Assembly (NCBI RefSeq): GCF_001040705.1
Contig: NZ_CVQP01000002.1
Location: forward strand, 1 to 64,000
Reading direction: 5' to 3'
Source: Rhodococcus sp. RD6.2
GTDB lineage: Bacteria > Actinomycetota > Actinomycetes > Mycobacteriales > Mycobacteriaceae
Length of the DNA stretch: 64,000 bases
The notes under the pieces are model-generated. The model was not told the DNA's origin, made no database searches, and saw nothing but the letters and a program-made list of their open reading frames with translations. Shown here piece after piece: positions 40,570 to 48,425 of this stretch (the stretch's first letter is position 1; every line of letters starts with the position of its first letter). Position numbers and translations under genes: made by a program.

Positions 40570-41172
40570 ATGAAGATGGACGCCCGGTTCTGGGACGAGA
40601 GGTACGCAGGCACGGAACAGCTGTTCAGCGGTGCCGCCAACGGGGTGCTGGTCACCGAGGTGGCCGACATGACGCCCGGACGAGCACTGGATGTCGGGTG
40701 CGGTGAGGGCGGCGACGCGCTGTGGCTGGCCGAACAGGGCTGGCGGGTGACGGCACTCGACGTGTCCCAGGTCGCCCTCGACCGCGCCGCCGCGCTGGAC
40801 GTCGACGGCCGCGTCGAGTGGAGGCAGGCCGACCTGACGGCGTCCGCACCGACCCCGGGCTCGTTCGATCTCGTGTCCGCGCAGTACTTTCCGGTCGTCC
40901 GGCAGCACGACCACGCGACGGTCCTCGGCCTGCTCGCGGCGGTGGCGCCGGGCGGAACCCTGCTGATCGGCCATCACGATTTCGGGGACCTGCCGCCGCG
41001 CGAGGAACTCGACTTCGACCCCGCCGACTTCTACGCGCCCGCCGACATCGCCGACCTCCTCGGCGACGAGTGGACGGTGGAGATCAACGAGACCCGGGCG
41101 CGGACGGCGCCTGCGCCTGCCGGGACGCACCACTCGCACGACACCGTGCTCCGTGCCCGCCGCGTGAGGTGA
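40570..41172 (+). CDS. Class I SAM-dependent methyltransferase
   Basis: 200 aa. SAM motif I 'ALDVGCGEGGDALWLAEQGW', acidic end of beta-2 'VTALDVSQVALDRA', motif II 'RQADLT', and 'FDLVSAQYFPV' as motif III. Closest in style to the TehB/thiopurine methyltransferase group. GGAGTG lies six bases before ATG 40570. Its 3' end overlaps the convergent DUF3703-like gene by 89 bases. Substrate unknown. Confidence 0.87.
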   Translation: MKMDARFWDERYAGTEQLFSGAANGVLVTEVADMTPGRALDVGCGEGGDALWLAEQGWRVTALDVSQVALDRAAALDVDGRVEWRQADLTASAPTPGSFDLVSAQYFPVVRQHDHATVLGLLAAVAPGGTLLIGHHDFGDLPPREELDFDPADFYAPADIADLLGDEWTVEINETRARTAPAPAGTHHSHDTVLRARRVR

Positions 41173-41401
41173 CGACGGCGACCACGGCCCCGACCTGCGC
41201 GGTGACCTCGCGGCGGTCGCGTAGACGCAGCGCGAGCCCGAGCATCGCCAGGTGTGTGCGGACATGGGGCCACGGGAACGCCTCGGTCATCAGGTGGGCC
41301 AGTTCGAGGTGATCCCACTTCGCCGCGTCGGTGCTCGCGGTGCGGGCGTCGTACATCTCGGCCTCGTATGCGGAGTGGACACGGTCGGGCATCGTCGGCA
41401 T
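41084..41401 (-). CDS. DUF3703-like small protein
   Basis: 105 aa. 'RVHSAYEAEMYDARTASTDA', 'WDHLELAHLMTEAF' and 'HVRTHLAMLGLALRLRDRRE' match the DUF3703 family, in which conserved His and Glu residues suggest a metal-binding helical bundle. The family's usual C-terminal RL...PxGNTG region is absent. The last ~30 codons overlap the methyltransferase gene antisense and look like read-through sequence, so the gene may have lost its true 3' end. Start ATG 41401 (or 41392). Confidence 0.65.
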   Translation of the reverse strand: MPTMPDRVHSAYEAEMYDARTASTDAAKWDHLELAHLMTEAFPWPHVRTHLAMLGLALRLRDRREVTAQVGAVVAVVTSRGGHGARCRASGASRQAQAPSAPGSR

Positions 41402-41524
41402 CGGACTCTTTCGGCTCGGGCTCTCGGGACGCGGTGCGCGCTCTGGACCATGCTGGCCGAGCCATGCTTAGCGGACGCTGAGTAGCTGTTCGCCGGGTAG
41501 GGCGTCCTGGCTACTGTCGTTTCC

Positions 41525-42940
41525 GTGCGACCCCGAATCTCGACGTTGGCGGGTCGGGTCCGGCGGTGGGCTCGACCGGTACGTGTCCGCCTGACGCTGC
41601 TGGCGACGCTGCTCGTCGCGGTCACCGTGACCGTTGCCGCGGGTGCGGTGCTCGTCGCGCTCTACCGCTCGGCGGGGTACTCGGCCGACGTTGCGACCAC
41701 GGCCCGGGCGAGGCAGATCGAGGACATCGCGCGTTCGGACGGTGTCGGGGCCCTTGACGAGTCGGTGCTGACACCCGGCAGGCATGTGGACATCGTCCAG
41801 GTCGTCGACGGTGACGGCCGCGTCATCGTCAGCGGTCAGCGGTACCCGTCGGGATCGTTGGGTCCCGCACTGCTGCCGGGCGGATCGGACCGGATTACCG
41901 GCGTGCGGGCCGGTCCGGATGGAACCCGGTACCGGGTCTCGTTCATCGGTGTCTCGACGCCGGACGCGGGCCCGGTCACAGTGGAGGTGGGTGCCGACGA
42001 GACCCGGCTCTACTCGCGGGTCCTGTTCCTCGGCGCGCTCAGTGCCGTGGTGATCCCGTTCGTCGTGCTGGGGGCCGCGTTGCTCGCGTACTACGTCATC
42101 GGCCGTGCGCTGACACCGGTGCGGGACATTCGCAGGCAGGTCGACGAGATCTCCGGCGGCGACCTGAACCAGCGGGTCCCGGTGCCGGACACCGGTGACG
42201 AGATCGCCACGCTCGCCGTCACGATGAACGCGATGCTCGACCGGATCGACACCGCGCGCAGCGAGCAGATGCGGTTCGTGAACGATGCGTCGCACGAGCT
42301 CAACAGTCCGCTGACCACCCTCGTCGGTCTGCTCGACCTGTCGCGGACGACGCACCGTCCGATCGACCCGGAGACCGTCGAGACGGTGATGATGCCGGAG
42401 GCGCTTCGGCTGCAGGGCATGGTCGCGGACCTGCTGTTCCTGGCCCGCGCCGACGAGAACGGTGTGCCGCTGCGCGTGGCGGACGTCGATCTCGACGAGG
42501 TGGTCGCGGCGGATGTCGCCCGCCTGGAGGCGCTCGGCGGGCGGGTGGTGACCGCGCACATCGTCGCGGCGCGTGTTCGCGGCGACGAGGAGAAGTTGGC
42601 GCGCGCCCTGCGGAACATCACCGAGAACGCGGTCAGGCACGCCGACGGCAGCATCGACGTAACGATGACCGTCCGGGACGGGCGGGTGAGCGTCGTCGTC
42701 TCCGACGACGGACCGGGAATCCACGAGTCCGACCGGGAACGTGTCCTGGAGCGGTTCGTTCGCCTCGACGCCACCCGTGAACGGGCGCGCGGCGGGTCGG
42801 GTCTCGGTCTCGCGATCGTCACCGAGATCGTCCGTGCGCACGACGGTCACGTCACCGTGGCGGGCGCCTCGAGCGGCGGCGCGGCGGTCGGGTTCGAGCT
42901 GCCGCTGCAGACGTGGGCGGATCAGCCGCCGGAGACATAG
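41525..42940 (+). CDS. Two-component sensor histidine kinase
   Basis: 471 aa membrane kinase. First helix 'LTLLATLLVAVTVTVAAGAV', a periplasmic domain of about 120 residues, second helix near 165-185, HAMP ('RALTPVRDIRRQVDEISGGD'), HisKA with H257 in 'NDASHELNSPL', and HATPase with N-box 'RNITENAVRHA', G1 'VSDDGPGI' and G2 'RGGSGLGLAIV'. The usual HELRTP is HELNSP here. It is convergent with its likely partner, the OmpR-type regulator, and a 25-bp tandem duplication lies at the junction. GTG 41525. Confidence 0.92.
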   Translation: MRPRISTLAGRVRRWARPVRVRLTLLATLLVAVTVTVAAGAVLVALYRSAGYSADVATTARARQIEDIARSDGVGALDESVLTPGRHVDIVQVVDGDGRVIVSGQRYPSGSLGPALLPGGSDRITGVRAGPDGTRYRVSFIGVSTPDAGPVTVEVGADETRLYSRVLFLGALSAVVIPFVVLGAALLAYYVIGRALTPVRDIRRQVDEISGGDLNQRVPVPDTGDEIATLAVTMNAMLDRIDTARSEQMRFVNDASHELNSPLTTLVGLLDLSRTTHRPIDPETVETVMMPEALRLQGMVADLLFLARADENGVPLRVADVDLDEVVAADVARLEALGGRVVTAHIVAARVRGDEEKLARALRNITENAVRHADGSIDVTMTVRDGRVSVVVSDDGPGIHESDRERVLERFVRLDATRERARGGSGLGLAIVTEIVRAHDGHVTVAGASSGGAAVGFELPLQTWADQPPET

Positions 42941-42980
42941 GGCGGCTCAGCCGCCGGAGACATAGGGCGGCTCAGCCGCC
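42922..42980. repeat. 25-bp tandem duplication with hairpin at the kinase/regulator junction
   Basis: Unit 42922-42946 is repeated exactly at 42947-42971, and the first nine bases appear a third time (42972-42980). It spans the stop codons of both convergent genes. Each unit boundary forms GGCGGC-TCA-GCCGCC, a compact hairpin that could terminate both transcripts. Confidence 0.85.
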
Positions 42981-43661
42981 GCCGTCGGCCGCGAGCCGGT
43001 AGCCGACACCACGGATCGTCTCGATGGCCTTGCAGCCGAACGGGGCGTCGATGCGGCGCCTCAGATAGCTGATGTACACCTCGACGACGTTCTCGTCGCC
43101 CCGATAGTTGACGTCCCACACCGCCTGCAGGATCTCCGCCTTCGTCACGACCTCGCCCTTGCGTCGTGTCAGGTACTCGAGCACCCCGAATTCTCGTGGT
43201 GTCAGGGTCAATTCGGTGTCGCCGCGCATCGCGACATGAGACGCGGGGTCGACGGTCAACGATCCGGCCGTCAGCACGGTCGGTCGGGCCGGCGCCCCTC
43301 GACGTACCAGCGCACGCAGTCGCGCCGTCAGCACCACGAACGAGAAGGGTTTCGTCAGGTAGTCGTCGGCGCCGAAGTCGAAGGCGTCCGCCTGGTCGTA
43401 CTCCCCGTCCTTCGCGGTCAGCATCAACACCGGCGTCCAGACGCCCGTGGTCCGGAGTTGCCGCACCACCTCGTACCCGTTGAGCCCGGGCATCATGATG
43501 TCGAGGATCACGACGTCGAAGTGTTCCGTACTCGCCTTCTCGAAACCGGCGCGCCCGTCGTGCGCCACGTCGACGACCCAGCCCTCCGCAACCAGCATGC
43601 GGCGGACCGTTTCCGCCACGCCGGGGTCGTCGTCCACCACGAGTACTCGCACGGACCCCAC
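42972..43661 (-). CDS. OmpR/PhoB-family response regulator
   Basis: 229 aa. Receiver domain with the acidic pocket 'VLVVDDDPG', phospho-acceptor D54 in 'VVILDIMMPGLNG', switch Thr in 'LMLTAKDG' and K104 in 'YLTKPFS'. The winged-helix DNA-binding domain ends 'VEVYISYLRRRI' and 'IETIRGVGYRLAADGGG'. Start GTG 43661, with GTG 43652 possible. It is arranged tail to tail with the histidine kinase instead of in the usual operon, but no other kinase is near. Confidence 0.93.
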   Translation of the reverse strand: MGSVRVLVVDDDPGVAETVRRMLVAEGWVVDVAHDGRAGFEKASTEHFDVVILDIMMPGLNGYEVVRQLRTTGVWTPVLMLTAKDGEYDQADAFDFGADDYLTKPFSFVVLTARLRALVRRGAPARPTVLTAGSLTVDPASHVAMRGDTELTLTPREFGVLEYLTRRKGEVVTKAEILQAVWDVNYRGDENVVEVYISYLRRRIDAPFGCKAIETIRGVGYRLAADGGG

Positions 43662-43716
43662 TATTCCCGTTCTCGCCGCCGCCGTGTTGTGCGTCGCGGC
43701 GGCGAGAACGGCCGGG

Positions 43717-45612
43717 CTACGGGGTGACGATCGCGAAGTCCGGGTCGGGCTCGTCGAGGTAACCGACCATCTCGACCAGCACCGCCGGGTCGCCGCCCAC
43801 GGTGATCGTGCCGTCGGCGATCATCGCGGCCATGTCGCCGCCGCCGATCAGCGCGGAGTGCAGGGCGGGGTTCGACAGCGTGAAGGTCGCGTCGGGGCTC
43901 GCGAGGTCACCGGTCACGTCGAAGTGGACGAGAAGCCCATTGCGCAGATGGGTGCGGTGCACGACGTCGGAATCACTCACCTTCCAGTCGATGGCAATGT
44001 CCGCGGACCACGCCTTCGGCCCGTCGACGCGCAGCGCGATGGCGTCGAAGAGCTGCTCGACACTCAGCGCATTCGCGATGTCGGGGGACGCGGTCGCCGT
44101 CGGCGTCCCGACCGGTCCGTTGCGCAGTTCGTAGGCGCCCATCAGGAAGAAGTTCCGCCACGTGCCGTTCTCCGACCCGTACCCGAGCTGCTCGAACGCG
44201 TCCGCCTGCAGTGCCTTGGCTTCCGCGTTGTCGGGCTCGGCGAAGATCACGTAGTTCACCACCTGCGTCACCCAGCGGAAGTCGCCCTCGTCGAACGACT
44301 TTCGGGCCTTCTCGAGGACCGCGTCGACGCCGCCCATGAACTCGACGTGACGCGCCGCGGACTCGGCGGGCGGATGCTCCCACAGGTGCGCCGGGTTGCC
44401 GTCGAACCACCCCATGTAGCGCTGGTAGATGGCCTTCACATTGTGGCTGACCGAGCCGTAGTAGCCGTGCGTGTGCCACACCTGCTCGACGCCGGGCGGC
44501 AGTTGGATGTCCTCGGCGATCTCGATTCCGGTGGCGCCCTTGTTCAGTGCCCGCAACGTCTGGTCGTGCAGGTACCCGTAGAGGTCGCGCTGCACCGACA
44601 GGAACTCGGTGAGCCGTTCCGTCCCCCACGTCGGCCAGTGGTGCGACGCGAACAGCACGTCCGAGCGTCCGGCATACCGGTGGATGGACTCGGTGAGGTA
44701 CTTCGCCCACACGTGCGGGTCGCGGACGAGCGCACCGCGAAGCGTCAGCAGATTGTGCAGGGTGTGCGTGGCGTTCTCCGCCATGCACAGCGCCCGCAGG
44801 TCGGGGAAGTAGAAGTTCATCTCGGACGGTGCCTCGGTGCCCGGCGTCAACTGGAACTCGATGGTGATGCCGTCGACCACCTCCGTCTGCCCGGTGTGGT
44901 CGATGTCGAGGGTCGGGTTGATCAGCGTCGGGGTTCCGGTCGACGTCGTCGGGCCGAGACCTGCGCCGATGGAGCCGCGCGGTCCCCGCGGCAGTGCGGC
45001 CCCGTACATGTAGGCGGCACGCCGTCCCATCGCCGTTCCGGCGTAGACGTTCTCGGCGACCGCGTGCTCGACGAAACCGGTCGGTGCGAGGACAGGGCAG
45101 CGGCCCGCGTCGACGTCCTCCTGTGTCGTGACACCCTTGACGCCGCCGAAATGGTCGATGTGGCAGTGTGAATAGATCACGCCCGTCACCGGACGGTCCC
45201 CGCGGTGCTCGCGGTACAGGGCCAGGCCCGCGGCGGCCGTCTCCTCGGAGATCAGCGGATCGATCACGACGACGCCCGTGTCGCCCTCGACGAGAGTCAT
45301 GTTGGACAGGTCGAGTCCGCGGATCTGGTAGATGCCGTCGGCGACCTCGTACAGGCCCTGCATGGCGCACAGTTGCGACTGGCGCCACAGGCTCGGGTGG
45401 ACGGTGTCGGGGCACTCCTCGGAGAGGAACGCGAAAGCATCGCTGTTCCAGACGGTCTCGCCTGCATCGTTGCGAACGATGCCCGGTTCGAGTTTGGCGA
45501 TCAGGCCGCGCTGCGCGTCTTCGAAGTCCTGGGTGTCCGAGAATGGCAAGGCGCGCCTCGACTCGGCGTGCTGTGCATCGATGCTCGCGACAGCGGGTTT
45601 CTGGTCGGTCAT
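43717..45612 (-). CDS. Alkylsulfatase (SdsA1-type, metallo-beta-lactamase fold)
   Basis: 631 aa. Zinc motif HxHxDH is H149-C-H151-I-D153-H154 in 'YSHCHIDHFGG'. Further ligands lie in 'CMAENATHTLHNLLTLRG' and 'FASHHWPTWG'. The middle dimerisation domain and the C-terminal SCP2-like domain ('WKVSDSDVVHRTHLRNGLLV') complete the three-domain family. It hydrolyses primary or secondary alkyl sulfates to alcohol and sulfate and needs no formylglycine. No signal peptide is evident, whereas some relatives are secreted. GAGGAGA lies four bases before ATG 45612. Upstream by 12 bases is a DUF6069-like membrane protein in the same operon. Confidence 0.92.
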   Translation of the reverse strand: MTDQKPAVASIDAQHAESRRALPFSDTQDFEDAQRGLIAKLEPGIVRNDAGETVWNSDAFAFLSEECPDTVHPSLWRQSQLCAMQGLYEVADGIYQIRGLDLSNMTLVEGDTGVVVIDPLISEETAAAGLALYREHRGDRPVTGVIYSHCHIDHFGGVKGVTTQEDVDAGRCPVLAPTGFVEHAVAENVYAGTAMGRRAAYMYGAALPRGPRGSIGAGLGPTTSTGTPTLINPTLDIDHTGQTEVVDGITIEFQLTPGTEAPSEMNFYFPDLRALCMAENATHTLHNLLTLRGALVRDPHVWAKYLTESIHRYAGRSDVLFASHHWPTWGTERLTEFLSVQRDLYGYLHDQTLRALNKGATGIEIAEDIQLPPGVEQVWHTHGYYGSVSHNVKAIYQRYMGWFDGNPAHLWEHPPAESAARHVEFMGGVDAVLEKARKSFDEGDFRWVTQVVNYVIFAEPDNAEAKALQADAFEQLGYGSENGTWRNFFLMGAYELRNGPVGTPTATASPDIANALSVEQLFDAIALRVDGPKAWSADIAIDWKVSDSDVVHRTHLRNGLLVHFDVTGDLASPDATFTLSNPALHSALIGGGDMAAMIADGTITVGGDPAVLVEMVGYLDEPDPDFAIVTP

Positions 45613-45624
45613 CGTTCTCCTCGT

Positions 45625-46062
45625 TCAGTTGGTTCGGGCGGACCTCGCGACACCGCTCAGCAATGTCACGATGGCGATTCCGACGACGAAATAGATGGCC
45701 GCGCTGCAGAGCCGGGACGCGACCGTCCCCGCGGCCGCGAACGGCAACAGTGCGACGGCGATGGTCGCGAGCACACCGATCCAGCCGAAGAAGCTCGTCG
45801 CCCGGGGCGTGGTGAGCAGCAGGACGTGGAGCAGTGCGGTGGCGATCAGGGCAGCGACCACCGCGTGCCCGGCAAGGTTCGCGGCCTGGGAGTCCCCGAT
45901 CCCGGTCGCGGGCGTGATGACCGGAACATCGAGGACGTCGCGGACGAGGAGCAGTCCCACGAGTGCGGCGAGCGCCGCGACCAGGGCCGTTGCAGCCCCA
46001 CCCGCCCACAGTCGCTTCGCGTCGACCGTCGTGGTGGATGGCTCGGGTCGATTCGTGGTCAA
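45625..46062 (-). CDS. DUF6069-like four-helix membrane protein
   Basis: 145 aa with four hydrophobic helices. The arrangement 'RLWAGGAATALVAALAALVG' ... 'NLAGHAVVAALIATALLHVL' ... 'SAAIYFVVGIAIVTLLSGVA' is that of the DUF6069 family. TTG start at 46062 is supported by GGAAGGGG six bases upstream. It lies 12 bases before the alkylsulfatase gene and probably shares its transcript. Function unknown. Confidence 0.72.
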   Translation of the reverse strand: MTTNRPEPSTTTVDAKRLWAGGAATALVAALAALVGLLLVRDVLDVPVITPATGIGDSQAANLAGHAVVAALIATALLHVLLLTTPRATSFFGWIGVLATIAVALLPFAAAGTVASRLCSAAIYFVVGIAIVTLLSGVARSARTN

Positions 46063-46228
46063 CGAGAACCCCTTCCGTCGGTGCCGTCGGTTACCGGTTC
46101 CGACGCTAGGGTGTCCGGGCGGACCCTGGCCTCATCCCACGCGGGTGAGGTGTGGACGCCTTGGCAGGGCAGAGAATGGCGCGGCTCCGCTGCCTGGGGC
46201 GGAGGGGCCGCGCAGGTGTACGCGGCCC

Positions 46229-47155
46229 TTACTGCCGGGCCGGAACACGGTGCTCCTCCGGGTGTGGAGTGAGCGACCGCGCGGGTTCGCTCGCCGACGC
46301 GGTGATGCCGATGCTCGCAACCACGACGAGTGCGATGGCAGCGAGGCGGGTGAGCCCGACGGACTGGTCGAGGAGCAGCCATCCGGCGACGAGCGCCATG
46401 ATCGGCTCGAAGCTGAGGAGCACCCCGAAGACGTGACGGGGCAGGCGGCGCAGGGCGGCGAGTTCGAGCGTGTACGGAATCACCGACGCCAGGACGGCGG
46501 TGGCCGCCGCGATCGCGAGCAGTCGCGGGTCGGTCAGCGCACTCGCGGCACCCGACGCGCCGACGGGGAGCACACAGACCGCCGCGACCGCCAGTGCGAC
46601 CGCGAGGCCCCCGTGGCCCGGCACGGTCTCGCCCACCTTCGCCGTCGCGAGCACGTACAGCGCCCAGAACACCGCCGCGACGAGAGCGAAGGCGATGCCG
46701 ACGGGGTCCAGGGACGATGCGGTCAGGGCGTTCTCGAGTCCGAGGAGCGTCATGCCCGCCAGTGCCAGCGCCACGCACGCGAGATCGCGCCGGCGTCGGG
46801 AGAGGACCGCAGCGAGCAGGAGTGGACCGAGGAACTCGATCGAGACCGCGACCGCGAGGGGAATGCGGGCGATGGAGGCATAGAAGAACCCGTTCATCCC
46901 GGCGAGGGCGCCGCCGAGGACGAGCACGGACCGCCACTGATGACGTGTCCACCTGTCCGCGCGGGGACGGACCACGACGAGGAGGATCGCCGCCGCGATC
47001 GTCAGTCGCAGCGCCGTGACCGCCCACGATCCCATGACGGGAAAGAGGCGGGCGGCCGTCGCCGCCCCGAACTGCAGCGAGACGCACGATCCGAGGACCA
47101 GTGCCACGGCGGGCGCGTTCGCGCTGGCGCGAGTGGGGCGGGGGAGGACGGTCAC
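46229..47155 (-). CDS. EamA/RhaT-family exporter
   Basis: 308 aa, ten predicted helices in two EamA repeats ('LRLTIAAAILLVVVRPRADR', 'VFGVLLSFEPIMALVAGWLL'). The PxxA region 'SFEPIMALVAG' and 'YASIARIPLAVAVSIEFLGP' match the RhtA-like threonine/homoserine-efflux branch. Likely exports amino acids or related metabolites. It is divergent from the LysR gene by 75 bases, a typical exporter/regulator pair. Start GTG 47155. Confidence 0.88.
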   Translation of the reverse strand: MTVLPRPTRASANAPAVALVLGSCVSLQFGAATAARLFPVMGSWAVTALRLTIAAAILLVVVRPRADRWTRHQWRSVLVLGGALAGMNGFFYASIARIPLAVAVSIEFLGPLLLAAVLSRRRRDLACVALALAGMTLLGLENALTASSLDPVGIAFALVAAVFWALYVLATAKVGETVPGHGGLAVALAVAAVCVLPVGASGAASALTDPRLLAIAAATAVLASVIPYTLELAALRRLPRHVFGVLLSFEPIMALVAGWLLLDQSVGLTRLAAIALVVVASIGITASASEPARSLTPHPEEHRVPARQ

Positions 47156-47230
47156 CTATTCAGCATTGTCACCGCCGTATCATCAGTCCAGCGAATTGTT
47201 CTTCGCTATTTCGGTCAGTTGAACTAATCA

Positions 47231-48178
47231 ATGGGTGGAGTCGCCGTGCTGAACGTCATGCGGTTGCGGATGCTGTGCGAACTCCACCGTCGCGGCACGC
47301 TCGCCGAGGTCGCGCAGGCACTGTCGTACACGCCGTCCGCGGTGTCGCAGCAGTTGTCGCTGCTCGAACGGGAGACGGGCGTGACGCTGTTCGAGCGCGT
47401 TGGCCGGGGAGTGCGCCTCACCGACGACGCCGTCGGTCTCGTCGCGCACGCCGAGGCCGTGCTGGCCCGCCTCGAACAGGCCGAATCCGAGCTTGCCGCC
47501 GCGCAGCCCCAGATCCGGGGCACGCTGCGCGTCGCGTCGTTCCAATCCGTCGTCGTCGAGTTGGCCCCGCCCGCACTGACCTTGCTGGCGGAGCGGCATC
47601 CGCAGCTGCGAGTGGAGATCAGTCATCGCGAGGTCGGGCCCGCCTACAGTGCGCTCCTGTCGCATCAGTTCGACGTCATTCTCGGGGAGGAGTATCCGGG
47701 TCTGCCCGATGAGATCCGGGTCGGCGTCGACCGAGCCGATCTCGTCCGCGACCGGCTGTGCCTGGCCGTCCCCGCCACCGGACCGTGGGCGTCGGTGCCG
47801 ACTGTGTTGGCGGATCTGCGTGCGGCGCCGTGGGCGCTGGACCCGGCGGACTCGCCGACCGGGGCGTGGGGGCGGGCCGTCTGCCGCGCCGCGGGGTTCG
47901 AGCCTCCGATCGCGTTCGAGAACTCCGATCCGCTCCTGCAGGCACACCTCGTGAGCTCGGGACATGCCGTTGCCTTCATTCCTGCGCTGATCGCCGGACG
48001 GCATCAGGGCGGTGTCCAGCTGATCGGCCTGCCCGGCGACCCGCATCGGACGCTGCACACCGCCGTGCGCGACGGACGGGCGGCGCATCCCGCGGTCCGT
48101 GCCTTCCGGGCGGCGCTCGCGGAGGTTGCGTCGGAGCGCGCGGCGATCCCGGTCGCGCGGTGGCTGGACGACGCCTGA
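47231..48178 (+). CDS. LysR-family regulator
   Basis: 315 aa (310 if GTG 47246 is used). Winged helix-turn-helix 'LRMLCELHRRGTLAEVAQAL' and 'YTPSAVSQQLSLLERETGVT', then two alpha/beta effector lobes. 'GTLRVASFQSVVVELAPPAL' starts the first, and 'AHLVSSGHAVAFIPALIAG' lies in the second. It reads away from the EamA exporter, so it probably activates that gene in response to the exported compound. A GlnR-like box and a 10-bp palindrome follow the gene but belong to the amt promoter region. Confidence 0.9.
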   Translation: MGGVAVLNVMRLRMLCELHRRGTLAEVAQALSYTPSAVSQQLSLLERETGVTLFERVGRGVRLTDDAVGLVAHAEAVLARLEQAESELAAAQPQIRGTLRVASFQSVVVELAPPALTLLAERHPQLRVEISHREVGPAYSALLSHQFDVILGEEYPGLPDEIRVGVDRADLVRDRLCLAVPATGPWASVPTVLADLRAAPWALDPADSPTGAWGRAVCRAAGFEPPIAFENSDPLLQAHLVSSGHAVAFIPALIAGRHQGGVQLIGLPGDPHRTLHTAVRDGRAAHPAVRAFRAALAEVASERAAIPVARWLDDA

Positions 48179-48215
48179 CAGAGGCTCTTTCGTGTGCCGG
48201 CGATGCAACGTTCGT

Positions 48216-48301
48216 GTGACGCTTGCGTTACCACTGCCGGGGTCATGATTCCATCGGGTTGCCAAGTGCTGCAACCCGATCCGCGTTAACTCAGAGTTCA
48301 C
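48216..48301 (+). promoter_or_regulatory. Two GlnR-like boxes and a palindrome upstream of amt
   Basis: GTGAC-N6-GTTAC (48216-48231) and TTAAC-N6-TTCAC (48286-48301) both fit the mycobacterial GlnR rule AC-N9-AC. Between them lies a perfect 10-bp inverted repeat (48253-48262 with 48271-48280, eight-base spacer). The block is 125-210 bases before amt. It may combine GlnR activation with a second regulator; the palindrome might alternatively terminate the LysR transcript. Confidence 0.5.
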
Positions 48302-48425
48302 GCGTACCGCTTGCGTGCCGTGAGGCGGCGGTCCACTCTCGGGTGACGACGATTCCCTCCGTAAGACGGGCGTCGCACCCACCGCCGATCGAGCGGTGGC
48401 TCCTTCGAACGTAAAGGTGGACCGC

